DNA of 64,000 bases from Termitomyces sp. T153. Its lineage: Eukaryota; Basidiomycota; Agaricomycetes; Agaricales; Lyophyllaceae. Below, piece after piece: positions 34,561 to 46,312 of the stretch (within the stretch, counting starts at the first letter, position 1; each line of letters starts with the position of its first letter). The notes under the pieces are model-generated. The model searched no databases. It was not told where the DNA came from and saw only the letters and a list, made by a program, of their open reading frames with translations. The DNA is taken from the NCBI GenBank assembly GCA_018296165.2, contig JACKQL020000017.1:434001-498000 (forward strand). The letters are read 5' to 3'. Both the position numbers and the translations under genes were made by a program.

Positions 34561-35025
34561 CAACAGAAGAAGATGACAAAAACAATGAAGAAGAGGAAAG
34601 GTGGTGGCAGCATGAGGAAAGGATGTGGAATGAGGCAGACAGACTGATGGAGAGGGAAGAAGAAGAGGTGGGAAGGGGAGGAAGGAAAGAGAGAGATGAT
34701 GAGCAATAGGAAGGGGATAGGGAGGATGAAGACATGACAATGCAAGGAATAGACCAGCAAGGCAAAGAAAACACACACCACAGGAGGCTCTAGACACCCC
34801 ATGTACACAAAGACACAAGTACTTTGCAATGTGACCCCATCAAATGCACATGCTATGTAAAACTCTGCAAGGAAAGATATATTACCAAATGCTAAAAACC
34901 ACAAATGCCACAAAGATGGACAACAGATTACATAGCAGGCATAGAGTACAAACCTTACTTTACCCCCACCTCTTAGCCCTGTATTGCAGCTTGCTGGTGG
35001 AATAAACAGATTTCTTCTTCTTCTT

Positions 35026-36135
35026 CAGTCACAATACCATGCCATGTCATCCTTTGCCTTCACCAATGCTGCCTTTTCCTCCTCCTGTGCCTTCTTTATT
35101 CTGTCCACAAACTCATTTACTGAATCACTCTCTGAGGGTCATGCTTGAGGTTCAAAACTCATGTGAGGGTGTTGTCTAGTGTCTAGGAAGAATTGAGTCA
35201 TCTGAGTGGAAGAATAAACATGGTTGTTGTACTGAAACTCAGCATCTGATAGGAGCTCATTCCAGCTAGCTTGCCTCTCATTACAAAACAGGCAAAGATA
35301 CTGTTTGAATTCCTGGTTAACATGCTCCATCTGTCCATCTAACTGAGGGTGATAAGCTGTGGTCATATGGAGCTTCACCCCAAGCAGGCAGTACAGCTCT
35401 CAAGTAAATTCCACCACAAACACCCATCAGATAGACCATGGAGCTTCCAAACATTCTTCCAGTACAGGTTGGCAGCTTCCAAAGCACAGCATCAGGCTTA
35501 AGGTAGAGCTGGTGTTGGTGAAGGCATTCCAAGACAATGTGTATTATCCAAAAATGTTCCTCCAAAGTCTTGGTGTAGATGAGAATGTTGTCAAGATAAA
35601 TGCAAACAACACCTTCTGTAATCAGATCATGGAAGATGTCATTCATCATTGTCTAGAAGGTGGCAGAGCTATTAGTGAGACCAAAAAACATTACCAGAAG
35701 TTCAAAGAGCCCACAATTAGTTCTGAATGCTGCCTTCTACTCATCTCCTTGATACACACTTTGTTGTAGCCCCAACAGACATCCAACTTAGTGAAGTAAT
35801 GTGTGCCTTGAAGGTTGTTAACAAGTTCTGAGATGAGTGGCAAGGGGTAAGAGTTCTTCACTGTCATCACATTCAAGACTTGCTAGTCCTGAACCAGCTG
35901 GAGAGACCCATCATTCTTCTTAATGAAAAAGACTGGAGAAGCCATTGGGGACTTGAAGGGTTGTATCTGGCCAGAGCTAAGGTTCTCCTACAAGAACACA
36001 TCCTGCTCATCCTGCTCACAAGGTGCAAGCAGATAGACTTTGCAACTGGAGGGTTCTGCACTAGGCAGCAGCTCAATTGCATGATCCCATTACTTGTGCT
36101 CTAGGAGTGAGCAAATGATGCCTTAAAGAATACAT
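35026..36135 (-). pseudogene. chromovirus RT fragment fused to integrase tail
   Basis: On the minus strand the RT N-terminus is visible: [16 protein letters not shown] near 35930 and NSYPLPLISELVNNL near 35840. It continues with HYFTKLDVCWGYNKVCIKE and a degenerate catalytic segment VCIYLDNILIYTKT (35610). Near 35.4 kb this joins abruptly to a post-catalytic integrase segment, TTAYHPQLDGQMEHVNQEF (35365-35300). RNase H and the integrase DDE core are deleted. The catalytic YLDD reads YLDN. Confidence 0.8.
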
Positions 36136-37271
36136 TGATGAGCCCCAGTTATCGCTGAGCACCATTTTTTTGGCATTTCGGACTTAGCAGCAGCTGACTA
36201 CCTTGAATCCAACACAAGTCACAACACTCAGCATATGAGACTTAGCCCAAGGATTGGACTAAAGCACGAGACTTTAGCGACTGCAAGACTTATCAATCAT
36301 GAGAAACATCATGTGAAGTCTAGAACTTGGGCCTAAATCATCAAGGCCTAGACCCTCCCTGGTGACAATTATTAGCAACCCTAGCAACTCTAGTGACAAA
36401 ATGGTGTTCTCTTACTATATATGGACAAATTATCAGACAAGTACCTTTTTACTATCATTTCTTTTGCCAAGCTTACCAAAATACTTGAACGGCATCTACG
36501 CTTCAGGTATTGACATCAGACTCGTTACTTTTTGGTTTCATTTGCAATTAGGTGCCACCAAGACTTCACCTATGATTTTTCACTTAGTTACAGACTGACG
36601 CCTCATATGCACCCTAAACACAGTGACAGACGCTGTTGCTAGTGGTGCCTATTTGTTTACTTTCCCATACTATACTTTGAAACATATAAATACCTGACTG
36701 TACATAGACACTAAAAAGAACAGAGAAGAACAATCAGAGAACTGCTATCTTTGAGCTTACCAGCAAGAGATTTCACTTTGCCTCTTTCGCTCTTTTTTTT
36801 TAATCGCCTTTGACCCAGGCTTAGTGATAAGCCTCCTCGGCTTCAACCTTGACTTAGTGTGGTGCCAACTGCAGGTGCCTATTTTAGTTAATCTGACTTA
36901 ACAATGCTAGCAACTACAGCTAGCGACCAGTTTACATTTGTCCCTTAATTTTAGTCTTCCTGTTACTGCCTTTCCCCATCTCTACCCTATTCCCTCACTC
37001 TCCACTACCTCCATTAGGAGGGTGTTTTGTCTTAGCAACGTTACTTGTCTTCACCCTTTTTCTTTCCTGACCATCACAAGTGACCTCTGCTAGCAATAGC
37101 GACTTCTGTCAAATTCACTCCACAATGTAACTTTTGCTCTAGTTCTCTGGGACAGTTACTGACTTGCCCTCAACTATTAACTTCCTACTGCCAGCTACCC
37201 TATCTAGTGACTAGTGTTAGGTCCTCTTTTTAGGTTTCCTGCACGGCACTAGGCGGCATAGGAGCACATCA
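36136..37271 (+). repeat. 5' LTR of the large gypsy element
   Basis: 1,136 bp, nearly identical to 46313-47446. Visible differences are mostly transitions at CG, TG or CA sites. It contains many TAGCAAC/TAGTGAC/TAGCGAC heptamers. Confidence 0.93.
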
Positions 37272-37295
37272 TTTTGGAGCCCACTATGAGGGACT

Positions 37296-39197
37296 TTGAA
37301 GTTAACCATTTTGCCAGAAACCAGAGCTCAAGCAAAACGTTGCTTGAAAAACCTTGTTGAATCACCTCCACCTTCATTTTTGACCCATCAGCACTCTGCA
37401 CCAGCAGCCTGTCCTCAACCTCTTGCTGACAAACTCGAAACCGCTAAAAACCTTCATGACATTAGCAAAATCCTTGCCGATTTTCCAGGTGCCTTTATTA
37501 AAAGTTTCCTTGATGCACCACTTTCACCTTTGACCCCAATCAATTCTATTTTTTTCCCCAAAGCACAATCTATCCCTTCTTTACCAACTAACCCCCTTCC
37601 TTTGCTAAACCCAACAATTGCTAATATGAACAATGACCCCGCTGCTTGGCATGCTAGAATGCCGCTGTGCAACAACACAACTGTGCCTGAATGGGATGAG
37701 AGTCGCCCTAGGGAACTCCCCCAATACTTCAAGAAACTAGAATACCTCTTTGCTGACTGTGGCATTGCTGATGACACCCAGAAGAAGGAATATGTGTTGC
37801 AATATGTCTCTTATGACACAGCAGAAACCTGGCTTGGCTTACCTGAATTTGGCAAAAATATCGGCAACAATGCTTCCTGACCATATACTTACCAGGAATG
37901 GAAATTGGCAGTGCTTAGGCTGTACTCTGGTGCTGATGCTAGTGCTTGTTATAACCTTGGCGACTTGGAACAGCTGGTCAACCAGACTTTCAACAGCGGC
38001 TTAGTGACTTTGGGACGGTTCTCTGATTACTACAGGGATTTCCAACATATCACTAGATGGTTACTTTCTAACGGTAAACTCTATTGTAATGAGGAACGTC
38101 ACTTGTTCCAACAAGGTATCCCTACGTTGCTATGGTCCAAAATTGTTCGTCACCTCGAAATCACTCTTCCTGACCACCATCCTGAGGACCCTTATGATGT
38201 TGACCAAGTTTTCAAGGGCACCAAATGGGTTTTAAAGGGAACGGACACCTCTATGACCAAGACCAGCAATGGCACCAGTGGTATTCCTTCATCATTGCCA
38301 ATTGCTAATGCACCAGCCACCCCTTTGCCTATGCTTAAGCAAGAAACTTTGGAATTAACAACCACCACAGCAATAGTCAGCGCCTTGGAATGTTTGGAAG
38401 CTCTTTTGACCAACGGTAACACCCAACCTCATCAACAGTTCATTAACAGCACTTGCCACTTTTGCGGTAAAATTGGTCACACCATGGTCCAAGGCACATA
38501 TATGAAACTGGAGCAAATGATTCAACAGGGTAAGGTCCATTGGAATGCTGAAGGAAAGATCATTTTACCATCAGGCACTATGATCCCTAATTATTTCAGC
38601 AAGCAACTATACATGGAACGCATCAAGGAATGGCACAGGCTTAACCCAGGACAAATCGTTACCGGCAGACTCTCTTCCAGTGCTAACCCGAATCCCGAGC
38701 AAGTGGCTATGCAGCAGTCACTAATCCACAAAGTAATGCAACAGGACATCACTATGGGCCAAGCGCTAAGCAAGGAAGAACAGATCAAGGCTTTGGAACG
38801 TGAACTCTTTGCACTCAGGCGACCTGGCAAAAAGTTTGATGGCATACAAGTCCCCTGCATGGCTTATCAACCAGCAAACAATACCACAAAGGCAACACCC
38901 CCAACTAGCAACACTTCAGTGACTTCATCCTCTTCCGATTTGACTTCAGCTCCTGCCGCTAAGCCTGCAGACAAAGGCAAAGCATCTGAACATACCATCA
39001 TTAATGAACAACCGCCATCGCTAAGGAACCCATTGCTCAGCCTCCCATTCATCCATTTTCCAGCATCCCTGGTCACTATGTACCCCCTGCTAACAGGAAT
39101 TTTGCTGCTCCCAACTGAACTAATGATGGTGCATATCAAACTATGCCACCCATTTACGACATTGAGCAGTCCAAGGCAGTTTTCAAATGGGTTTTAA
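37296..39197 (+). pseudogene. gypsy gag
   Basis: One frame runs from 37296 to 39197, interrupted by a TGA at 37878-37880; the text resumes directly as PYTYQEWKLAVLRLYSG. A retropepsin-like linker follows the zinc-knuckle region. The knuckle CHFCGKIGHTMVQG lacks the expected last Cys (Gly instead). The N-terminal third is Pro-rich; the middle (WDESRPRELPQYFKKLEYLF, then WLLSNGKLYCNEERHLFQQG) is the capsid-like part. Gag would package the element RNA in the cytoplasm. This copy is nearly but not fully open. Confidence 0.8.
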
Positions 39198-39343
39198 GTA
39201 CCAAGGTTACAGTATTGGTTGGTGAACTTTGCTCAGTATCACAGGACATCTAGAATCAGTTTAAAACAGCGGTTATGCCCAAATGACTAGTAGGCACTAG
39301 CACTAATACGGTACAGGACCCCAGTGACATTTTTGAAGATATA

Positions 39344-42300
39344 TTGCTGACTTTTGCTATTGAAGAACCCCAGTTTTCACTAGGATCTAATGTCAATACC
39401 ATTAACGGACTTACCTCAGATAGGGCACCTTTCACATCTGTTGACCCCATCAAAGCCTACATTGATTTGCTACCCCATAGAGAAGAGCCAGTGGTGCTCA
39501 CTGTCACTAAGGATTCTCAGTCACTTTGTACCATCATGATGCTGATTGACAACAAAGAGGAAGTGGAATGCATTCACGACAGTGGCTCACAGATTATTTC
39601 AATGTCAGCAGAAATTGCCAGCAACCTGGAACTATCCTATGATCCCAACATAGTTTTAAACATGCAGAGTGCTAATGGCACCATGGACCGATTGCTAGGA
39701 CTTGCTCAAAATGTACCATGTACTATTAGTGACATTATGGTTTATCTCCAAATCCATGTTTTATAGTCTCCCACCTATGACATTCTACTTGGACGCCCCT
39801 TTGATGTATTAACTCAAAGTACAATCAACACACTTAGTGACATCGAAACTACTATAACAATTATGGACCCCAATACTGGCCAATGGCGCACTATCCCTAC
39901 CTTTCCTTATGGCAAATCCAAAAGGAACCACCACCAGAATGTTTGCTTTGAAACAGAAGCACCCCATTGCTTTCATTGCCAAAGGCATGGATGAAGAAGA
40001 TAGCAACATAGCAATCGTTATCAGCTATGACCATTTAACTGGTCTAGCAACTTGTATAGCTTCTTGTGATTTAGACAACGACATTTTACTTACTAATTCT
40101 GACACACAGACTAATCCTGCACTAGCATACCTTTATGCTATGGCTAGTGACATATCTGATTTGTCCCTCCCACCCCATTCTTATCTGGTTTCTGCTGACA
40201 CATTTCATCCCTTGATTCTTGGACAGACTTTACCACTTGATACACATGTTACAGACACTACCCCCACCTATGTTAACATTCCATTCCCCACTCAGTTTGT
40301 CACTAATGAACCCCCTAAGCAAAGAGGAGTTCAAGTAAAGAAGAAGTACAAACCAGTTGCTAGCCACATTAGCAAGGATTTCCAAATCGAGCACCAGATT
40401 ATTGGCAATCCGTTAGTGACAATCCCTCAGCTCAATTTCAATCCACCACCTTTCATCCCGACAAAGCAATTCACTAGTGAACAACAAGCAAAACTTGTTA
40501 AGGACCACGACACAGGATTCCTCACTACCAGTGAAATTAACATACTAGTCAACATGGTCACCAAGCAGGAAAAAGTTTTTGCATGGAAATATTCTGAATG
40601 AGGAAGTTTGCACCCTGACTTTTTCCCACCAGTATGCATACCTACAATTCCGCACATACCATGGGTCCAGCATAATCGCCCCATACCCCCAGGACTAGAA
40701 AAGGAAGTATGCGAGATTATTCATGACAAGATTAGCGCTGGTATTTACAAACCTTCGAACTCTGCTTACCACTCACAATGGTTTTGTGTTCTCAAGAAGA
40801 ATGGTAAGCTCAGAATTGTGCAGTCTTGAGCCACTAAACCGTGTCACCATTTGCCATTCTGGAGTACCACCCTTTCCAGACCACATTGCAGAATCTTTCG
40901 CTGGACACATCTGTGGCGCCACTCTTGACCTCTATGTTGGCTATGATGAGCAACTTATTGACCCCACTTCATGTGACTTAACAACATTCTAGACTCTGTT
41001 TGGCGCTCTTTGCTTAGTAACCTTGCCGATGGGATGGACCAACTCGTGCCTATTTATCACAACAATATTACTTTCATTTTGCAGCCAGAGATCCCCCATA
41101 ACATGCTCAGCTTTATTGACGACGTTGGCGTTAAAGGACCCAAGGACTGGAAGATTGTTAACAGTAAATCCGCAAAGCATCCTGCTAATCCAAACATTTG
41201 CCTAGTGCTATGGGAGTTCTTTGAGCTTCTCAACAGGGTTCTCCAGCAAATGAAATATTGTGGTGGCACTTTTTCTGGTCACAAACTGGTTCTTTGCACC
41301 CCAACTTTCAAGATTCTAGGTCATGTTTGCACTCCTAGCAGACAAATCCCTGACAAAAGTCACTTAGCCCTAATTGAGTGGTGGGGCCCTTGCAAGTTAC
41401 TATCAGAAGTCTGAGCCTTTTTGGGCACAGTTGGGGTACTTAGGATTTTCATCAAGAACTTTGCCCATCGAGCTAACAACCTAATAAAACTTACTCGCAT
41501 TGGTGTCCCTTTCAAGTTTGGCCCTGACCAGATAAATGCTCAATGTGACCTCATGAAAGCCTTACAAGACACTAAGCCCCTAGTTCCTATTGACTATGAA
41601 TTGCCTGACCCTGTCATCCTAGCAGTGGACACCTTGTACATAGCGGTTGGATATTACCTTTGCCAGTGCACTAGCAACAATCGCAAGGAATGCTGCTACA
41701 ATTGCTTTGGATCAATTATACTAAACAACAGAGAAGCCAGATTCAGTCAGCCCAAGTTGGAACTCTATGGCCTTTATCAAGCGCTACAAGCTTTACGGAT
41801 GTACCTCATTGGTGTTAGGAACCTTATCATTGAAGTTGATGCTCGCTACATTAAGGATATGCTTCAGAACCCTGACATCCAGCCTTCCGCTAGCATGAAC
41901 CACTGGATTATGGTGATTTTGATGTTTCACTTCAAGCTGGTCCACATCAAAGAAACTTTCCATGGCCCCAATGGTCTTTTGCAATGCCTGCCACAGCCTG
42001 GTGACCCTCCAGCTGATGATAGCAACAGCTCCGTTTATGAGGATTGGATAGATCGCTTACATGGGTTCATTCACCAAGTTCAGCTACCACTGCCGCTACT
42101 TTGCCAAGTTTCCACAGCTTCCCATCACCTACCTCCTCTGGCCAAGGATGATTATTTGCATCCTTTAGCAACTTTCACTAGTAACACTGGCACTGCCCCC
42201 CAGTTAGTGACCAGCAACAATATTCAGCCTCTCCAAGATGATGGCACCACTACTTATAGCAATGTATCTCGCAGTGCCAAAGCTATTGCCAGCGATGCTT

Positions 42301-43664
42301 GCATACGTCTAGTTGAAAAATGGCTTCATGATCTTGACAGACCCAAGGGCCTTAGCGACAAAGACTATGCCACTTTCATTTGCTATGCTTCTATGTTCTT
42401 TGCTACCAGAGGCAAACTTTGGCAAAGAAGTCAAGATGGCACTCCTGGGCTGTTTGTGCCTATTGCTAGCTGATTATGGGTCTTAAAAGCCATGCATGAT
42501 GACTTGGGGCATAGAGGACTTTTTGCTACTTGCTCAGCCCTTTTAGAATGATTTTGGTGGCCTCAAGTTAGTGCTGATATAGTATGGTACCTTCGGACTT
42601 GCCACCTCTGCCAAATACACCAGACAGCCAAAGTTCTCATCCCACCAACTGTCGCTATGCCAGCGCCCTTGTTCAGCAAGATATACATGGACACCATGTT
42701 CATGCCTCCCTCCAATAAGTTCAAATATATCATTCAAGGACGTTGTTTGCTAACTCATTACCCCAAGTTTTGTATGCTCACCAGAGAGAACACCAAAGCT
42801 ATCACTAGGTGGCTGTATGAGGACATCATCTGTCATTGGGGAGCACTTAGTGAAATCATTACTGACAATGGACCTCCCATCCTAAAGGCAGTTACCTACT
42901 TGGCAAAGAAGTATAACTTGCACCACATCCGAATCTCTGGTTACAATAAGCATGCTAACAGAATAGTCGAGCGGCCCCATTTTGATGTTCGCCAAGCCCT
43001 CTTCAAAGTGGTTGACGGTGATCAGTCCAGGTGGAGTACTGCTACTTACTCTGTATTTTGGTCAGAACGGGTTACCATTTGCAAGCAAATGGGTTGCTCC
43101 CCCTACTTCGCAACAACCAGCACCCACCCTCTCTTGCCAGCCAACATAGTAGAAGCAACATATTTGCAACCACCACCAAACTCGCTATTGTCGACAACAG
43201 ACCTTATAGCCTGCCAAGCAATTGATCTTCAATGCTGCCAAGAGGATCTCGACTGCCTTCACAGTCATGTTCTTAGTGCTCGTCGCCTAGCAGCCATTTG
43301 CTTCGAAACAGAACACGCCACTACAATCTGCGATTACAACTTTAAAGCAGGTGACCTTGTACTGATGAGAAATACTAGAATCAAGGTAATGCATAACAAG
43401 AAGATGAAGCCTCGTTACCTAGGCCCCTTAGTGGTAATCTCTTGCAACCATGGAGGCACTTACATTATTTGTGAACTAGATGGCTCCATACTGCATTGTC
43501 CTGTTGCCACCTTTCATTTAGTTCCCTATTTCACTAGAGAACACATCGACACCTCTCAACTCAGAGAACTGGAGCAAACTGAGCTTGTCAACAACGACAA
43601 TACTGGCAACATCACCAGTGAAGAAGAAAACTACCTTTCACTAAGCCTTAGTGACTTATCTTGA
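39344..43664 (+). pseudogene. gypsy pol: protease, RT, RNase H, integrase
   Basis: Domains are in Ty3/gypsy order. The aspartic protease has ECIHDSGSQIISMSAE (39566). RT begins after VFAWKYSE (40580) with FFPPVCIPTIPHIPWV and has the catalytic-site variant LSFIDDVGVKG (41110). RNase H lies near 41600-41900 (ILAVDTLYIAVGYYL). The integrase has a zinc-binding segment ending CHLCQ (42600), then YMDTMFMP, ITDNGPP (42860) and NRIVERPHFDVRQA (42960) for the D,D,E residues. A TGA at 40599-40601 and frameshifts near 40828, 40990 and 41413 break the frame. Reverse transcription and integration would need complementation. Confidence 0.85.
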
Positions 43665-44106
43665 CTCTGCTTTGTTTCTTATTGTGCCAACCCCTATTAT
43701 CCAGAAAAACTATCATGAATATCTTACAAAAACATTAAGTCCTTTCATTTTTGCTACTCTTTCATTGTTGTTACTCCGGTTAAGAAGCCTTTCACAGACA
43801 CATTACTTTACATTCTTTTCTTGTTTCGATGCTGCGCTTAGCCCTTCTGTCGCCAGCACTCAGCATGCCTCTAGAGGTATTTCACCATGATGATCTACTG
43901 AGCATTTGCCTTCATGCATTGCTATCGTTAGGTAACAGTCACTAGTGTGTAACACCCCGTTGATCTTGCTTTTCTCTGTTTTTCTCACAAAGTTTCTGAA
44001 CTATGGCCAAAATATTTTACATTTTTTTTGGAGCCCCTTAAGGGGGCTAGTCTATGTCTGTGTTACTGACAAAAAAAATATATATATGTACAGGAAGCGA
44101 CTGTCG

Positions 44107-46137
44107 CTAAGTGTCAAGGTCAGCGTCATTATCAGGCACCTTCACTGGATCCTCTGCCTCCTCCCAGTCTCCTTCTCTGATGTTGTTCTCCTCCTGTCAG
44201 GCCTTCCTGGCCTGACAGTCACGCCAATATCCCACCAGAGTCACCAATGTTTGCTTGGCGACAGTGTAACAGGCCTGCGCCGCTAACAACTCCTCCCTGG
44301 CAGCCTCCAGCTCCCTCTGGAACCGCCATTCCACTCCTGCCACCCTCTCATTGAAATCCACTAGCAACGCCGCTGACATTAGCGGCATCAGCCAACCCAG
44401 ATCCTCCCCCAACCACTCCAGCTTGTTGTTGCCAACCTGGTGCGATGGAGTGTCACTCCAGGTCCCCTAGCAACGTGGTTAGTGATCAAGAGGATAGCAA
44501 AAGGAAAGAACTTACCCATCATCAGACTTCGACCTCCTCAGCCCTTTCCTCCTCCTCGTCCTCCTCAATGGCGGCTGGGGCAGCCTCAAACTCTTCCTCA
44601 CCCTTGACCTCCATGTTGCTTGCCTCCTGCTCCACCTCAGCAACTGTTGCTAAGGGAGTCATCTCCCTCATCTCCTCGTCCCCCTCTCCCTCCTCGCTAG
44701 TGACCATTTGGGGTCACTTAGCACTAGTGACTGACACAGGACTTGCTGCTTGTTTTTGTGCCAGAGGCACTTCATCATTGTTGTCGTTGTTGCCACTGTC
44801 GTTGCCACCATCTTCATCGCTCTCCACCCACTCCTTACTCTTTGCCTTAGTGCCCCCGCTACTCCCACTCGTCACCTCCTCCTGCAATGTTGGCAAGCTC
44901 AAGCTAGAAGGCTTGAGCTCAATGGACTTCCCTCTTCTCGCTAACTCCTGCTGTCGCTCTATGAAAGCCCTCGCATTCCTTACCAATGCCACCTTCATCA
45001 CTATCTTCTTAGCGAACTTGCTGCCAGTGCTCCTTGACGACCGTCCACTGTGCAAGCAGCTTTTCCTCATGCTGTCGCAACGATAACAGGGCTGGACCCC
45101 CATGGGGTACCAGCAGCCCTTGGGGTCATTATTGGCCTAGCAGTTGTTGCACTAGAGGGAGTTGTCAGCGATGAAGAAAGAAACAATCGCTAAGTGCTTA
45201 CTGCTCCTTGTGTGCACTTATACTCTTGTCACTTCACTAGTGACACTGTCACCTTACCCTTGGCCTTCTCCAACTTCATGCCAGCTCCCAGGCCAGTGTC
45301 TACCACCATCGAGGCCTTTTGCCAATGAAGTAGGGTCACCAAGCGCTTGTTGGTAAATGTTTCTTCAATTTGTTCCTGCAAGAGCAGTTAGCAACCATTG
45401 CCAAGAGTTAGCAAAAAAGAAAAGAAAAAGACTCACCTCAATATCCTCATCTTCCTCATCTTGTGCCTTTGCCTTCCCCTTTCCTCTGCTCCTCGGGGTT
45501 GTCGCCAATCATGGCAACTTTGCCAACCCCCTAGCAACGCCGCCAGCCGCTGCCTTGGGAGTCAAGAGGCCTGCCTCTTGAATGTCCCCATGATTTGCCA
45601 CCTCCTTGCCCCCATAACCCTTGCTCCGTCCCTCCTCCCTTGCCACTGCTAATGCACCTACTGGGTGCTGGAAAAAGAACTGGTCATTTGGCAACAAGTC
45701 TTCAAAAAGCTGACATACCTTAGCAGTGTCGCTAGCACTAGCAACTGCTGGGGCACTTACCATCATTCCCGCCATGAGATCATCCATTAGGAACTCTAAG
45801 GAGGGATTGACTGGTGCCTAGCAATCATGTTAGGAATGTCACTAAGAGAAGAAAAGAAGAGACTTACAAAGTGGATGTCAAATGGGCGAACCCATTCCTC
45901 CCCCTTGTACTGCTTGTATAGTTGGCAACACTCCCTCTCAACAGTTGCCAACTCCGGCCACTCAACCCCACTCCCCATGGTCTTGAACCACTGCAGCCAC
46001 ATCTGAAAGATAGTGGTGACTGCCAAGCAAGGATCCTTCACCAAGGAAGCACAAGCCATGGTGAGCAATTGGTTGACACGTTCCAGAAAGGCGTGGGCCA
46101 TCATAGTCTTTTCAAATTGACAGGCAAGATTGGACAT
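44107..46137 (-). pseudogene. antisense five-exon gene inside the gypsy element (Cys cluster, coiled coil)
   Basis: Exons on the minus strand: 46137-45868, 45817-45437, 45375-45258, 45136-44516 and 44466-44107. Each junction has gt/ag and keeps frame at the ones I could test. Exon 1 encodes MSNLACQFEKTMMAHAFLER and a Trp-rich helix. Exon 4 begins with a cysteine cluster, CWYPMGVQPCYRCDSMRKSC, resembling half of a fungal zinc cluster, followed by basic helices and an acidic tail. Exon 5 is a predicted coiled coil, DFNERVAGVEWRFQRELEAA. Stops at 45509, 44714, about 44519-44524 and 44197 are all TGA in places where CGA would read through. I infer an accessory protein carried by this gypsy lineage; its function is unknown. 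Confidence 0.7.
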
Positions 46138-46302
46138 AGCAATGAGATTGAGATTGTAGTGGAGAGTAGATGAGAAGAAAGTGGGGATGATGAAGTTTAA
46201 GCAATAATGCCAGCCATTTTTATTCAAATCCCTCTGGCACACAGACCAAGCGATCAAGCACGTGATTTTTGGGGTTGACTGAGGACAGTCAATATTTCAG
46301 TA

Positions 46303-46312
46303 TGGAGGAGGA
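46303..46312 (+). promoter_or_regulatory. polypurine tract of the gypsy element
   Basis: The purine-rich ggaggagga immediately precedes the 3' LTR start TGATGAGC. It is the expected plus-strand DNA primer site. Confidence 0.7.

Larger units (their letters stand above)
32534..35025 (+). mobile_element. Tad1-like LINE, internally deleted
   Basis: A plus-strand non-LTR element with ORF1, then only the extreme C-terminus of ORF2, and a 3' tail of TTC repeats (35011-35025). It is bracketed by a 15-bp target duplication, cagttacaataccat (32519-32533) and cagtcacaataccat (35026-35040), which differ at one base. No endonuclease or reverse transcriptase catalytic region remains. Confidence 0.85.

Noticed and set aside
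34367..34913. Long minus-strand ORFs rich in Ser, Leu and Phe.
   Set aside because: They are shadows of the purine-rich LINE 3' region and show no family motif.
44445..45086. A 213-codon plus-strand Ser-rich ORF.
   Set aside because: It is the complement of the antisense gene's acidic exon; the minus strand has splice sites and coherent domains.
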